DNA from: Acidobacteriota bacterium
GTDB taxonomy: Bacteria; Acidobacteriota; Terriglobia; Bryobacterales; Bryobacteraceae
NCBI GenBank assembly: GCA_014584705.1
Contig: JACTMJ010000013.1
Coordinates: forward strand, 1 to 64,000
DNA length: 64,000 nucleotides
Direction: 5' to 3'
Part shown: piece by piece, positions 25,162-33,462 of the stretch
Numbering within the stretch: the first letter of the stretch is position 1
Layout of the letters: every line of letters begins with the position of its first letter
Position numbers and translations under genes: made by a program
Notes under the pieces: generated by a model
The model's input: the letters and a program-made list of their open reading frames with translations, nothing else
Told to the model about the DNA's origin: nothing
The model's database searches: none

Positions 25162-25503
25162 TTATATGGCCTTCTCGCCCCGCTCCCCTGTCCGGATCCG
25201 CACGACCTCGTCAACGGTGTATACGAAGACCTTTCCGTCACCGGGTTGTCCGGTCCGCCCTTGTTTCTGAATGACGGCCAGAACTAATTCAGTCAACGAA
25301 TCCGGGACGACAAGTTCAAGCTTCGACTTCGGTGCAAAGTCAATGGAGTTTCGTGGCGCCGTGACTTCTCCCATTGCAGCGGGGCTTCGGCCAAATCCGC
25401 GCACCTCCGACACGGTAACTCCCGGCAAGCCTGGTATCTCACGCAGTGCTTCGACGATGTGAATGAGCATGAATGGCTGGACGATTGCCTTTATTTCCTT
25501 CAC
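25162..25503 (-). CDS. PII-like protein of the metal-efflux (PII-NG) type
   Basis: A 113-residue protein with the PII fold (MKEIKAIVQPFMLIHIVEAL; VTVSEVRGFGRS; KLELVVPDSLTELVLAVIQKQGRTGQPGDGKVFVYTVDEVVRIRTGERG). The GDGK and RTGERG phosphate/nucleotide-binding segments are kept. The T-loop (AAMGEVTAPRNSIDFAPKS) has no tyrosine, so uridylylation as in GlnB is not possible. PII paralogues tied to CzcA/CusA genes form a described subgroup. GTG start with AAGGAG upstream; 16 bp after czcA. It probably senses ATP/ADP or metal for the pump. Confidence 0.8.
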   Translation of the reverse strand: MKEIKAIVQPFMLIHIVEALREIPGLPGVTVSEVRGFGRSPAAMGEVTAPRNSIDFAPKSKLELVVPDSLTELVLAVIQKQGRTGQPGDGKVFVYTVDEVVRIRTGERGEKAI

Positions 25504-25519
25504 GGTTGATTCTCCTTAG

Positions 25520-28500
25520 CTAGATTTCTACTTGCTCGTGGCGCCCCTCGAACCAGCGATAGATCGCAGGAAGCACCAGGAGCGTGAGCAAGGTTGACGT
25601 CATCAACCCTCCAATGACTACGGTAGCCAGAGGTTGTTGAACTTCTGCCCCTGCGCTGGTAGAAAGCGCCATTGGCACGAAGCCAAGACTTGCTACCAAT
25701 GCGGTCATCAGGACGGGACGTAACCGAATCTCCGCACCGTGCAGTGCCGCATTCCGCGCTGACTGCCCTTCTTGCCGCATCTGGTTGATATAACTCATTA
25801 GCACGACTCCGTTAAGCACTGCGACGCCAAAAAGTGCAATGAAACCGACACCGGCCGAGATGCTAAATGGCATGCCCCTGACGAAGAGAGCGACTATGCC
25901 GCCCGTCGCCGCAAGGGGAACGTTGAGGAAAATCATCGCCGCCATTTTCACCGACCGGAACGTTGTGTAGAGAAGGGTGAAAATAAGAAACAAAGCGAGG
26001 GGAACTACGATTGCGAGCCGGTCGGTAGCTTGCTGAAGATTCTCAAACTGGCCTCCGTACTCGATATAGTAACCCGTTGGAAGATTGACACTACGGTCGA
26101 TTGCGGTTCGGACATCCGAGACAAAAGTGGCTAGGTCACGACCGCGAACATTGGCCTCCACCGTGATCCTGCGGTGGATGTTTTCGCGGCTAATCTGTGC
26201 CGGTCCATCTTCAATCCAGACTTCAGCAAGTTGACTGATCGGAATCTGCCTTCCACGAGGGTCGGTGATCTTAATCTGCCTAATTCGATCGATATCGGTC
26301 CGGTCCGAAGCCCGAAAACGTGCCTGAAGCGGAAAGCGCCGTTGCCCTTCGAGGACTTGCCCAAGTGTCTTTCCTCCCATGGTCTCAACCGCCTCCAGGA
26401 CCTGTGATGCGTTTATGCCGTAGCGCGCCACCTCGTCCCGGCGGATGCGGACGCGAAGAAAGGGAAGTCCGGCTGTTTGCTCCACCTTCACTTCGGCCGC
26501 GCCAGCCACCCCTCGTGTTGCCCGTGCGATCTCTTCAGCCGTTACCTTGAGCGCTTCCAGATCCTCTCCATATAGCGTAATCGCCAGCTCTGAGCGAACG
26601 CCCGCGATCAATTCCTGTACCCGCAGCTCAATTGGCTGGGAGTAGCTGAATATGTTGCCGGGCACCTTTGCATTTAGGGCTTTGTCGAACTCTTCGACAA
26701 GCTCCGCCTGGCTCTCCCCCGTTCGCCAATCCTGGTGTGGCTTCAACAGGACGTAGATGTCACTGGTTTCGACGCCCATTGGGTCAGTGGGAATTTCTGC
26801 CTGGCCGGTTCTCGAAACAACGGACTTCACTTCAGGAAATTCCAGAAGCACGCGTTCGATCGCCGTGGTGCTCTTGATCGATTCCGTAAGGCTCACGCTG
26901 GGGAGTCGCCACGCTTGGACGGCAATCGTTCCTTCATCGAGACGAGGGATGAACTCTGCTCCAAGAAAAGGGATTAGGGTTAGAGATGCAGCGAAAATCA
27001 CGAACGCGGCGAAAGCGACGATCGCCGGTCGTCCTACTGCGCGGCGCAGCACGGGGAGGTACGCCGCTTTTGCCCAACGAATCAGAAAGGTCTCCTTCTC
27101 TTTTAGTCCGCTCCGGAATACCATCGAAGCCAATACTGGCATTAGGGTCAGCGACAGGATTAGCGAGCCGACAAGGGCAAAGATCACGGTGAGCGCCATT
27201 GGCCGGAACATTTTTCCTTCGACACCCTGCAAAGTCAGGATTGGCAGATACACGATGATGATGATGAAGACGGCGAAGAAGATGGGCTTGGCAACTTCCC
27301 GGCCCGCTTCGAGTATCGTCCCGTCTCGCGAGGCGCCTGCGTTCTTCCGCTCAGAGAGTTTTCGGACAATGTTTTCCATCATCACCACCGAACCATCGAC
27401 AATGAGGCCAAAATCGATTGCACCAAGGCTCATGAGATTGCCGGAGAGCCCCGCAGTGACCATGCCAGTGAACGCGAACAACATTGACAATGGAATGGCG
27501 CAGGCGACAATCAGTCCGCCGCGAACATTCCCCAGCAGCAGAAGCAGCACCGCGACTACCAGCAGTCCTCCCTCCGCCAGGTTCTTCTCAACGGTTCCTA
27601 TCGTTTTCTGGATGAGTTCCGTCCGGTCGTAGTATGTATCGATCTCCACCCCGGGCGGCAGTGATTTCTTGATCTCCTCCAGGCGCTCTTTCAGCCGATC
27701 GACAACCACACGGGCGTTCTCCCCGATTAGCATCATGACGACACCGGTAACCACTTCTCCCCTGCCATCGCGGGTTACCGCTCCCTGACGGACAAGCGGC
27801 TCGAAGGAGACTTCGCCAAGATTTCGGACAAAGACTGGAGTTCCGTCTTCAGCCGCTCCAACGACAATATTCTCAATATCTTGCAGGGTCTGGACCAGGC
27901 CTTCTCCCCGGACGACATACTGTTCCTGGTTGTGTTCGATGTACGCGCCGCCAACGTTAGCGTTGTTTTTCTGGATGGCGTTGAACACGTTGTCAAGAGA
28001 GATGCCAAGGCTGGTGAGCTTGTCGGAATCGAGCCGGACGGTGTAGGTTTTGACCTCGCCTCCGTACGAGTTCACTTCAACGACGCCGGGAACCGAGCGA
28101 AGCTTGAAGGCCACATCCCAATCCAATATGCTTCGCAGTTCCATCAGGGAATATCCGTTGCCGCGCACTTCGAACTGGAAGATCTCCCCAAGCCCCGTAC
28201 TGATCGGTCCCATCTCCGGGGTTCCGAATCCGGTCGGAACGCTCTCGCGGGCTTGCGCCATTCGCTCTAGCACAAGTCTGCGCGCAAAATAGATATCCAT
28301 ACTCTCGTCGAAGTAAATATAGACTGCGGAAAGGCCGAAACGCGATACGGAACGGATACTCTCAATTCCCGGCAGTCCGCTCATCGCCGTCTCAACCGGG
28401 AAGGTGATGAACTGCTCCACCTCCAGCGGACTCAAGCCGGGAGCCTGCGTTAGCACCTGAACTTGATTGGGCGTCACGTCGGGAACAGCATCGATTGGAA

Positions 28501-28597
28501 GTTTAAGCATCGAGTTGATGCCTACTGCAACCATGAGCCCGGTCAGCACGAGCACGAGGAATTTGAATTTCAAGGAAAATTCGATAATCGTATGCAT
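25520..28597 (-). CDS. czcA: CzcA-type RND heavy-metal efflux pump
   Basis: A 1025-residue RND permease with twelve predicted membrane helices and two large periplasmic loops. The helix 4 motif DFGLIVDGSVVMMEN matches the HME1 (Zn/Co/Cd) subgroup and differs from the Cu/Ag signature found in the second RND gene of this window. The start is the ATG with AAGGGTG upstream, 13 bp after the czcB stop. It forms the inner-membrane part of the CzcCBA tripartite pump. Confidence 0.92.
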   Translation of the reverse strand: MHTIIEFSLKFKFLVLVLTGLMVAVGINSMLKLPIDAVPDVTPNQVQVLTQAPGLSPLEVEQFITFPVETAMSGLPGIESIRSVSRFGLSAVYIYFDESMDIYFARRLVLERMAQARESVPTGFGTPEMGPISTGLGEIFQFEVRGNGYSLMELRSILDWDVAFKLRSVPGVVEVNSYGGEVKTYTVRLDSDKLTSLGISLDNVFNAIQKNNANVGGAYIEHNQEQYVVRGEGLVQTLQDIENIVVGAAEDGTPVFVRNLGEVSFEPLVRQGAVTRDGRGEVVTGVVMMLIGENARVVVDRLKERLEEIKKSLPPGVEIDTYYDRTELIQKTIGTVEKNLAEGGLLVVAVLLLLLGNVRGGLIVACAIPLSMLFAFTGMVTAGLSGNLMSLGAIDFGLIVDGSVVMMENIVRKLSERKNAGASRDGTILEAGREVAKPIFFAVFIIIIVYLPILTLQGVEGKMFRPMALTVIFALVGSLILSLTLMPVLASMVFRSGLKEKETFLIRWAKAAYLPVLRRAVGRPAIVAFAAFVIFAASLTLIPFLGAEFIPRLDEGTIAVQAWRLPSVSLTESIKSTTAIERVLLEFPEVKSVVSRTGQAEIPTDPMGVETSDIYVLLKPHQDWRTGESQAELVEEFDKALNAKVPGNIFSYSQPIELRVQELIAGVRSELAITLYGEDLEALKVTAEEIARATRGVAGAAEVKVEQTAGLPFLRVRIRRDEVARYGINASQVLEAVETMGGKTLGQVLEGQRRFPLQARFRASDRTDIDRIRQIKITDPRGRQIPISQLAEVWIEDGPAQISRENIHRRITVEANVRGRDLATFVSDVRTAIDRSVNLPTGYYIEYGGQFENLQQATDRLAIVVPLALFLIFTLLYTTFRSVKMAAMIFLNVPLAATGGIVALFVRGMPFSISAGVGFIALFGVAVLNGVVLMSYINQMRQEGQSARNAALHGAEIRLRPVLMTALVASLGFVPMALSTSAGAEVQQPLATVVIGGLMTSTLLTLLVLPAIYRWFEGRHEQVEI

Positions 28598-28610
28598 GGG
28601 AATCACCCTT

Positions 28611-29915
28611 CTAGTGCTCGTCTCCGATAAGGTCACGTAAAGCGGCGGTCTTCGCGTAAAAACTGCCGCTCGCGATCACCATTTCGGTGTCGGTGAGTCC
28701 CTTGCGAACCTCTGTCCAGCCGCCCGTGTCTCGTCCGGACACGATTTCGCGAAGCTCGAATTCGGTCTCTGAGCGCTTGACGAAGACGACATCTCGGCCA
28801 TCGATCTTCTGAATGGCATCGCTTCGCACTGCCAAAACCTGGACAGATTGATCCGTAGGGATCTCGACGGTCGCGAACATGTCCAACTTGAGGCGCTTGC
28901 CCGGATTCTTCACCACACAGCGGACCCGGACTGTCCTGGTATTAGGTTCGATCAGATCGCCGACGTAGGTGATCCGTCCCTCGAATAAGTCATTGGGGTA
29001 AGAGGCAACTCGAATGGAGGCGTCTTTGCCCACCCGAATCATTGCGAGGTCCTTCTCGTAAACATCGGCGAGAACCCAGACGGTGGAGATGTCGGTCACG
29101 GTGAGCAGATCGGTCGAAGGGTCAACAGTTTCGCCGGCGCTCACGTTGTACGCGGTAACTACCCCCGAAAGCGGCGCGCGGAGAATACTATGCGAGCTGG
29201 TGCGATGGAAGCCATCGGGTGTATTCTCATTCAGTTTCGAGATATCGCTGTCGGAGAGTCCGAATCGATGCAACTGCTCCTCGTACTTCGCAGCGCTGGA
29301 TTGCGTACTGCTCACCTGAGCTTGGGCACTTTGATACTCCGCATCACGGATATCGTGTGTTGTCAGGGCAACCGCTCCCACGCGAAGCATCTCCGTACTG
29401 CGGTCCAGGATGGTCTTTTTTACAGCCAAATCGGTTCGAGCGCTTCTGAGATTGGCAATGGATACCAAGTACTCTCCAATCACCATGCCGAGTTCAATGT
29501 TGTCGTAGCTCAGGAGTGGCTGCCCTTGCTTCACGGAGTCTCCGAATTGAACGAATACCTCGTCCACAACGCCACGAGCGATCGGGCGGATGTGAGCTAT
29601 TCGTGTCTGATCAGGCGTTACCGTCCCCGTTGCCTGCAACGAAGAACGAATCGTTCTCACCCCCACGGGTTCCACCCGAAGCCCACTGTTCTTCTGGGCC
29701 TCCACGGGAATTCGAATCAATCCGCTGCGCTCATCTCCGCCGTTGACTTCCCGATGTGTTTCGGGGGTCTCCGTATTCCTGGCCGCCGCAGGCCCGGCGT
29801 TGCTTCTCGCGAATAACAACGCGTACAGAATCGCACCAGCCGCCATGGCTCCTACGATCAAGACAAGCGTACCTAGCCAAGAGCGGCTAAAATGCCCCAT
29901 GCGAGTCTTACTCAT
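28611..29915 (-). CDS. czcB: CzcB-type periplasmic adaptor
   Basis: A 434-residue membrane-fusion protein. One N-terminal helix (GTLVLIVGAMAAGAILYALLF) anchors it; the barrel-sandwich segment is seen in VTPDQTRIAHIRPIARGVVDEVFVQFGDSVKQGQPLLSYDNIEL and, after a helical hairpin (about 165-235), in ILRAPLSGVVTAYNVSAGETVDPSTDLLTVTDIS. A beta-barrel and membrane-proximal domain follow. Its start overlaps the czcC stop by 4 bp. Confidence 0.9.
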   Translation of the reverse strand: MSKTRMGHFSRSWLGTLVLIVGAMAAGAILYALLFARSNAGPAAARNTETPETHREVNGGDERSGLIRIPVEAQKNSGLRVEPVGVRTIRSSLQATGTVTPDQTRIAHIRPIARGVVDEVFVQFGDSVKQGQPLLSYDNIELGMVIGEYLVSIANLRSARTDLAVKKTILDRSTEMLRVGAVALTTHDIRDAEYQSAQAQVSSTQSSAAKYEEQLHRFGLSDSDISKLNENTPDGFHRTSSHSILRAPLSGVVTAYNVSAGETVDPSTDLLTVTDISTVWVLADVYEKDLAMIRVGKDASIRVASYPNDLFEGRITYVGDLIEPNTRTVRVRCVVKNPGKRLKLDMFATVEIPTDQSVQVLAVRSDAIQKIDGRDVVFVKRSETEFELREIVSGRDTGGWTEVRKGLTDTEMVIASGSFYAKTAALRDLIGDEH

Positions 29916-31192
29916 TCCGTCTCTCCTTCTCCGATTGCGGCTGCGAGCGCAAACTCGCTCCTGCGCTGGTCGTAGAGTGCCTGATTGAACACGCGTACGG
30001 TGTCGCGATAGCTACGTTGTGCGTCGAGGTAGTCCATCAATGGCATCCCTCCGAGCCGGTAAGCAGCCAGCGTCATCGCGCTCGCCGATTCTGCCCGGTG
30101 AAGCTGCTGCGATCGAATGTATTCCACCCGTTCGCGATTGATCTCGAACGCGTTGTAAGCTTGCCGAATTTCCAGTTCGATACGGTTTTGTGTAGCTGCC
30201 GCAAGATTCTCTGCTTGGCGCGCTTCTGCTTCAGCTCGAATCACGCCACCCTGATTTCGATTGAAGATCGGTATTGGAACTGTAATGCCGAAGACAAGAC
30301 TGTTATCCGGCCCGTTTCTCTTGTATCCACCACCCACGGTGATGTTTGGCGACGCGATAGCGCGTTGTAATCGGTTTTGGGCAGTAGTGCGTTCGATCTC
30401 GGACCGGGCGGCTCGAAAGTCGGGCCTTTGATGGGAAGCAACCACGTAAAGCTCCGAAATCGAAGCGCCGAGGTAGGGGCCAATCTTAGGAGTCTGAGCG
30501 AGATCGCCAGCCACTTCGATCTCCGCACCCAGGTCGGGGGCAAAGAGTAGGGCCAGCAGGGTGGCTCTTGAGTTTCTTAATTCTAGCCGTGAAGTAAAAA
30601 CGTCGTCCGCGAATCGGAGGCGTTCCACTTGAATGCGAGTCAAGTCCAAGTCGGAGATTTCGCCCTGCTCGAACCGGATGCGATTCAAAGCGATCACCTC
30701 GTCGGTTTGCTTTAGGATCGACAGGGCCAGTTCAAGATTGGACTTCGCTAGTAGGACGCGATAGAAAGCCGACTGCACCTCGAGACGAATCAGCCGAATA
30801 TCGTTCTGGTACGCGGCCTCGTTGCGATCCACTGCGAGCTGTGCGGCTGACGTCCGCAACTTGATGCGATTCTTGGTTTGAATTTCGTAATCGAAGCGTG
30901 CGGTGATCTCCTGGCCCTGAAAGAATGGACCGGGATTTGATCGAAAGTAGGGATAGTCCTCCGTTTGAAGTGTGATGGCCGGGTTTGGCCGAAGTCCGGC
31001 TCCCACGGCGTCACCCTGCGCCATCTCAACATTGTTTCGGGATGCGCTTATTTGCGGGTTTCTTTCCACTGCAAGTTCGACTGCCGTACTAAGCGTCAGA
31101 GTTTTTGGAACTGGAGTTCGTGTGGGCGATTGCTGCGCGCCGATTAGCGGGCAGCACAAGATCGTGAACAGGACGATATTTCGTCGCGGCAT
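29912..31192 (-). CDS. czcC: CzcC-type outer-membrane channel (TolC family)
   Basis: A 426-residue TolC-family protein starting MPRRNIVLFTILCC with a signal peptide ending near GAQQ. It has the repeated helical layout: LTLSTAVELAVERNPQISASRNNVEMA in the first half and LYVVASHQRPDFRAARSEIERTTAQNRLQRA in the second. GAGGAG lies 11 nt before the chosen ATG. It forms the outer-membrane exit of the Czc pump. Confidence 0.88.
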   Translation of the reverse strand: MPRRNIVLFTILCCPLIGAQQSPTRTPVPKTLTLSTAVELAVERNPQISASRNNVEMAQGDAVGAGLRPNPAITLQTEDYPYFRSNPGPFFQGQEITARFDYEIQTKNRIKLRTSAAQLAVDRNEAAYQNDIRLIRLEVQSAFYRVLLAKSNLELALSILKQTDEVIALNRIRFEQGEISDLDLTRIQVERLRFADDVFTSRLELRNSRATLLALLFAPDLGAEIEVAGDLAQTPKIGPYLGASISELYVVASHQRPDFRAARSEIERTTAQNRLQRAIASPNITVGGGYKRNGPDNSLVFGITVPIPIFNRNQGGVIRAEAEARQAENLAAATQNRIELEIRQAYNAFEINRERVEYIRSQQLHRAESASAMTLAAYRLGGMPLMDYLDAQRSYRDTVRVFNQALYDQRRSEFALAAAIGEGETE

Positions 31193-31302
31193 AGCATATG
31201 GTTCTCCTCTGGGGGCGGGTCTTTTCGAGCGCAAGACGGCACGCAACGACATCCGTGCCTACGCACGTTCAGCGTTCGGCCTAGGCATTCTTGGATGGGA
31301 CT

Positions 31303-31635
31303 TTACCGCCGAGGAGGATGGAACGGCGGAAGAACTCCAACGAAAGGCTCAAGGGAATCGGAAAGCAGAGACAACTCGTCCACTCTCACTAGTTCGACCA
31401 GGGTGGTCATGTCGGAAGGTGGCTGGACATGCGCACAGCAGCAGAAGCAATCGTCACCGCATCCTTGCATTGGTGTGGGCGATTCAGACGACGCATTTTC
31501 GAGCGAGTTCGCGTGACCTAGCGACCAGTTCTGGATCGTCGATTCGGCTCGGCAAAGAGAAGGCATGCAGAGGTCCACAGCTGCAAATAGCAGAAGGAGG
31601 CATGTCACCGCTCGAATCACCCCGGAACTGATCAC
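31303..31635 (-). CDS. Small secreted Cys-cluster protein at the head of the czc operon
   Basis: A 110-residue protein with a signal-like N-terminus (VIRAVTCLLLLFAAVDLC) and a dense cysteine group DGGDDCFCCCAHV-like (GCGDDCFCCCAHV) in the middle. Proteins of this kind precede czcC in other Acidobacteriota as far as I recall, but have no assigned role. The GTG start is weak; a GTG nine codons later is an alternative. The cluster could bind Zn, Cd or Hg in the periplasm. It lies 110 bp upstream of czcC and is divergent from merR. Confidence 0.6.
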   Translation of the reverse strand: MISSGVIRAVTCLLLLFAAVDLCMPSLCRAESTIQNWSLGHANSLENASSESPTPMQGCGDDCFCCCAHVQPPSDMTTLVELVRVDELSLLSDSLEPFVGVLPPFHPPRR

Positions 31636-31796
31636 TATCGGAAGGATACCATACCGCTAGCAGTCGACATTGGCTCGTTTCGGCACCCGTCGAGCCCTTG
31701 TGGCGATTCAATCGTGTGTGTTTCTTGTTGCCTCCTCCGAGAGCCTCAGAATCTATCCGTAAGCCGATGCCGCCTGGTCGACCGTTTCAAGAGCAC

Positions 31797-31828
31797 TTGA
31801 CTCTGGACTGTGGTACGGACTTTAAACT
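31797..31828 (+). promoter_or_regulatory. MerR-type promoter with long spacer
   Basis: -35 TTGACT (31797-31802) and -10-like TAAACT (31823-31828) are 20 bp apart, the overlong spacing that MerR regulators correct by untwisting DNA. Between them TCTGGAC and GTACGGA form an imperfect dyad (5 of 7) resembling the mer operator halves TCCGTAC/GTACGGA. It drives merR itself and the two genes after it. Confidence 0.6.
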
Positions 31829-31850
31829 AGCAATGGATGGAGCGAGAACG

Positions 31851-32252
31851 ATGACCATCGGAGACTTGGCGCGGGCAGCCGAAGTGGGCGTTGAAACGGT
31901 TCGTTTCTATGAGCGTCAAGGGTTGATCGAGAAACCGCCTAGGCTGGAGTCCGGATATCGAATCTATTCGGCCGAGGCGGTCGACCGCGTTCGGTTCATT
32001 AGACGCGCGAAGAAATTGGGATTCGTTCTGAAAGAGATCAAAGAGCTCTTGGCATTGCGACTTGCGCCCGGAACCACGTGCGACCGGATAAAGAAACGAG
32101 CCGAGTCGAAAATCGAAGACATCGACTTCAGAATACGTGGGCTTCAAGACATGAAGGTCGCCCTGGAGGCGCTGACCGACGCTTGCGTCGGCAGAGGCTC
32201 AGTGGGGGACTGCCCTATTCTTGACGCCCTCGAAAAGAGAGAGTCCCCATGA
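31851..32252 (+). CDS. merR: MerR-family regulator with Hg(II)-type cysteine spacing
   Basis: A 133-residue MerR protein: HTH (TIGDLARAAEVGVETVRFYERQGL), wing (RLESGYRIYS) and dimer helix. Metal ligands are C77, C112 and C121. The gaps of 35 and 9 residues equal those of Tn501-type MerR (C82, C117, C126), unlike CadR or ZntR. The C-terminal ACVGRGSVGDCPILDAL also resembles the MerR metal loop. The start at 31851 is preferred because the first in-frame ATG (31833) falls at the predicted transcription start. It may also control the divergent czc operon. Confidence 0.85.
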   Translation: MTIGDLARAAEVGVETVRFYERQGLIEKPPRLESGYRIYSAEAVDRVRFIRRAKKLGFVLKEIKELLALRLAPGTTCDRIKKRAESKIEDIDFRIRGLQDMKVALEALTDACVGRGSVGDCPILDALEKRESP

Positions 32253-33025
32253 CTGTGGAACTGATTTATGACTGCGATTGCCCGAATGTAATAAGCACGC
32301 GTGCCAATCTCATAGAGGCCCTTGCAATTTCTGGCCGGAATATCAGCTGGACGGAGTGGGAAATCACTGCGCCAGATAGCCCTGATCAGGTGAAGGGCTA
32401 TGGATCTCCCACGATTCTGGTGGACGGCCAGGATGTGGCTGGGCATGCAGCATTCGAAGGTGGGCACGCTCTTCACCCCAATGAACATCGAGCTTGCCGG
32501 TTGTACCAGACGGACCATGGCTGCTTCTCGGGCGTTCCCAGTGTTCGGCAAATCGCCAATGCCCTTACTGTCGGCGAGAAGCGGCCCGACACCGCCATTC
32601 GCGCGAGAACTTTGAACAGTTCGCTTACCTCGGGGACGGCTGTGTTGTTGGCCCTCCTGCCCAAAGTTGCGTGCCCGGCGTGCTGGCCAATTTATGCGGG
32701 GATTCTGTCTGGACTTGGGCTCGGCTTCTTGCTCGATCATGGCTGGCTTCTTCCGATCACCGCAGCTTTCCTGGGATTGGCGGTCGCCGCTCTTGCAATT
32801 AGCGCACGAAATCGAAATGGGTACGGACCATTCTTGCTGGGAATGATCTCCGGAGCAGGCTTGCTCATCGCGAAGTTTGTGTTTGAAATTGATGCAGCCA
32901 CCTATGTCGGTATCGCAGGACTGGTGGCGGCGTCGGTATGGAATCTGTGGCCGAATCGTGAGGTGCCCTGCGGGTATGTAGCTTGCGATTCTGTTGCGGA
33001 AAACACCCCTAAGGAGACATCATGA
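32249..33025 (+). CDS. Thioredoxin-like domain fused to MerC-like membrane transporter
   Basis: A 258-residue protein. Residues about 1-110 form a thioredoxin-like domain with DCDCPN in place of CxxC and GSPTILVDGQDV as the cis-proline strand; ACRLYQTDHGCFSGVPS follows. Residues about 125-235 are four membrane helices, the first with KVACPACWPIYAGILSGLGLGFL, like the Cys pair of MerC/MerT mercury importers. The ATG overlaps the merR stop (ATGA). It probably takes up or handles Hg(II) or another thiophilic metal; no mercuric reductase is seen in the window. Confidence 0.65.
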   Translation: MTVELIYDCDCPNVISTRANLIEALAISGRNISWTEWEITAPDSPDQVKGYGSPTILVDGQDVAGHAAFEGGHALHPNEHRACRLYQTDHGCFSGVPSVRQIANALTVGEKRPDTAIRARTLNSSLTSGTAVLLALLPKVACPACWPIYAGILSGLGLGFLLDHGWLLPITAAFLGLAVAALAISARNRNGYGPFLLGMISGAGLLIAKFVFEIDAATYVGIAGLVAASVWNLWPNREVPCGYVACDSVAENTPKETS

Positions 33026-33291
33026 AAACGAAAAGGTCCATTGAGATTTTCAGCGCGGGCTGCCCCGCTTGCACCGAAACCGTAGAACTTGTTCATCGCC
33101 TGGCGTGCCCGTCCTGCGAGGTGACCGTTGCAGACATGCACCAGAGTGATGTTGCTTCCCGTGCCAAGGCATTAGGCATCCGTTCGCTGCCCGCGATCGT
33201 CATCGACGGGCAGGTGGCGGATTGCTGCGCGGGCACCGGCATCGACGCAGGTTCGTTGCGATCTAGTGGAGTTGGGCAGCCATTGCCATAG
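33022..33291 (+). CDS. Small thioredoxin/glutaredoxin-like protein
   Basis: An 89-residue protein with a thioredoxin-fold start (SIEIFSAGCPACTETVELV; CxxC at residues 14-17), a second pair ACPSC, the SLPAIVIDGQV cis-proline strand and a CC pair just after. Its ATG overlaps the previous stop (ATGA) with AAGGAG upstream. In place of MerP it may pass metal to, or reduce, the fused transporter. The C-terminal tail after CCAGTG looks unrelated to the fold and might come from a frameshift. Confidence 0.65.
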   Translation: MKTKRSIEIFSAGCPACTETVELVHRLACPSCEVTVADMHQSDVASRAKALGIRSLPAIVIDGQVADCCAGTGIDAGSLRSSGVGQPLP

Positions 33292-33410
33292 TCGAAGAAT
33301 CCTGCCCTGTTCGCTGAGCGATGCAATGGTGCGGACCGGGAATCGCGATCCTGGCGCCGTCGGCGACTCCTCTGGGCTCATCACCGCTAATGTCGTCTGG
33401 GCATCTCCCC

Positions 33411-33444
33411 AAAAGAAAGCGAACCCGCACGATCTCATGCGGGT
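33411..33444 (-). terminator. Rho-independent terminator of the YVTN protein gene
   Basis: ACCCGCA (33423-33429) and TGCGGGT (33438-33444) form a 7-bp stem with an 8-nt loop. On the minus strand the stem is followed by TTCGCTTTCTTTT, a T-rich run. It begins 19 bp past the stop of the minus-strand gene that ends at 33463. Confidence 0.7.
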
Positions 33445-33462
33445 CCGCCTTGGGTATACCCC

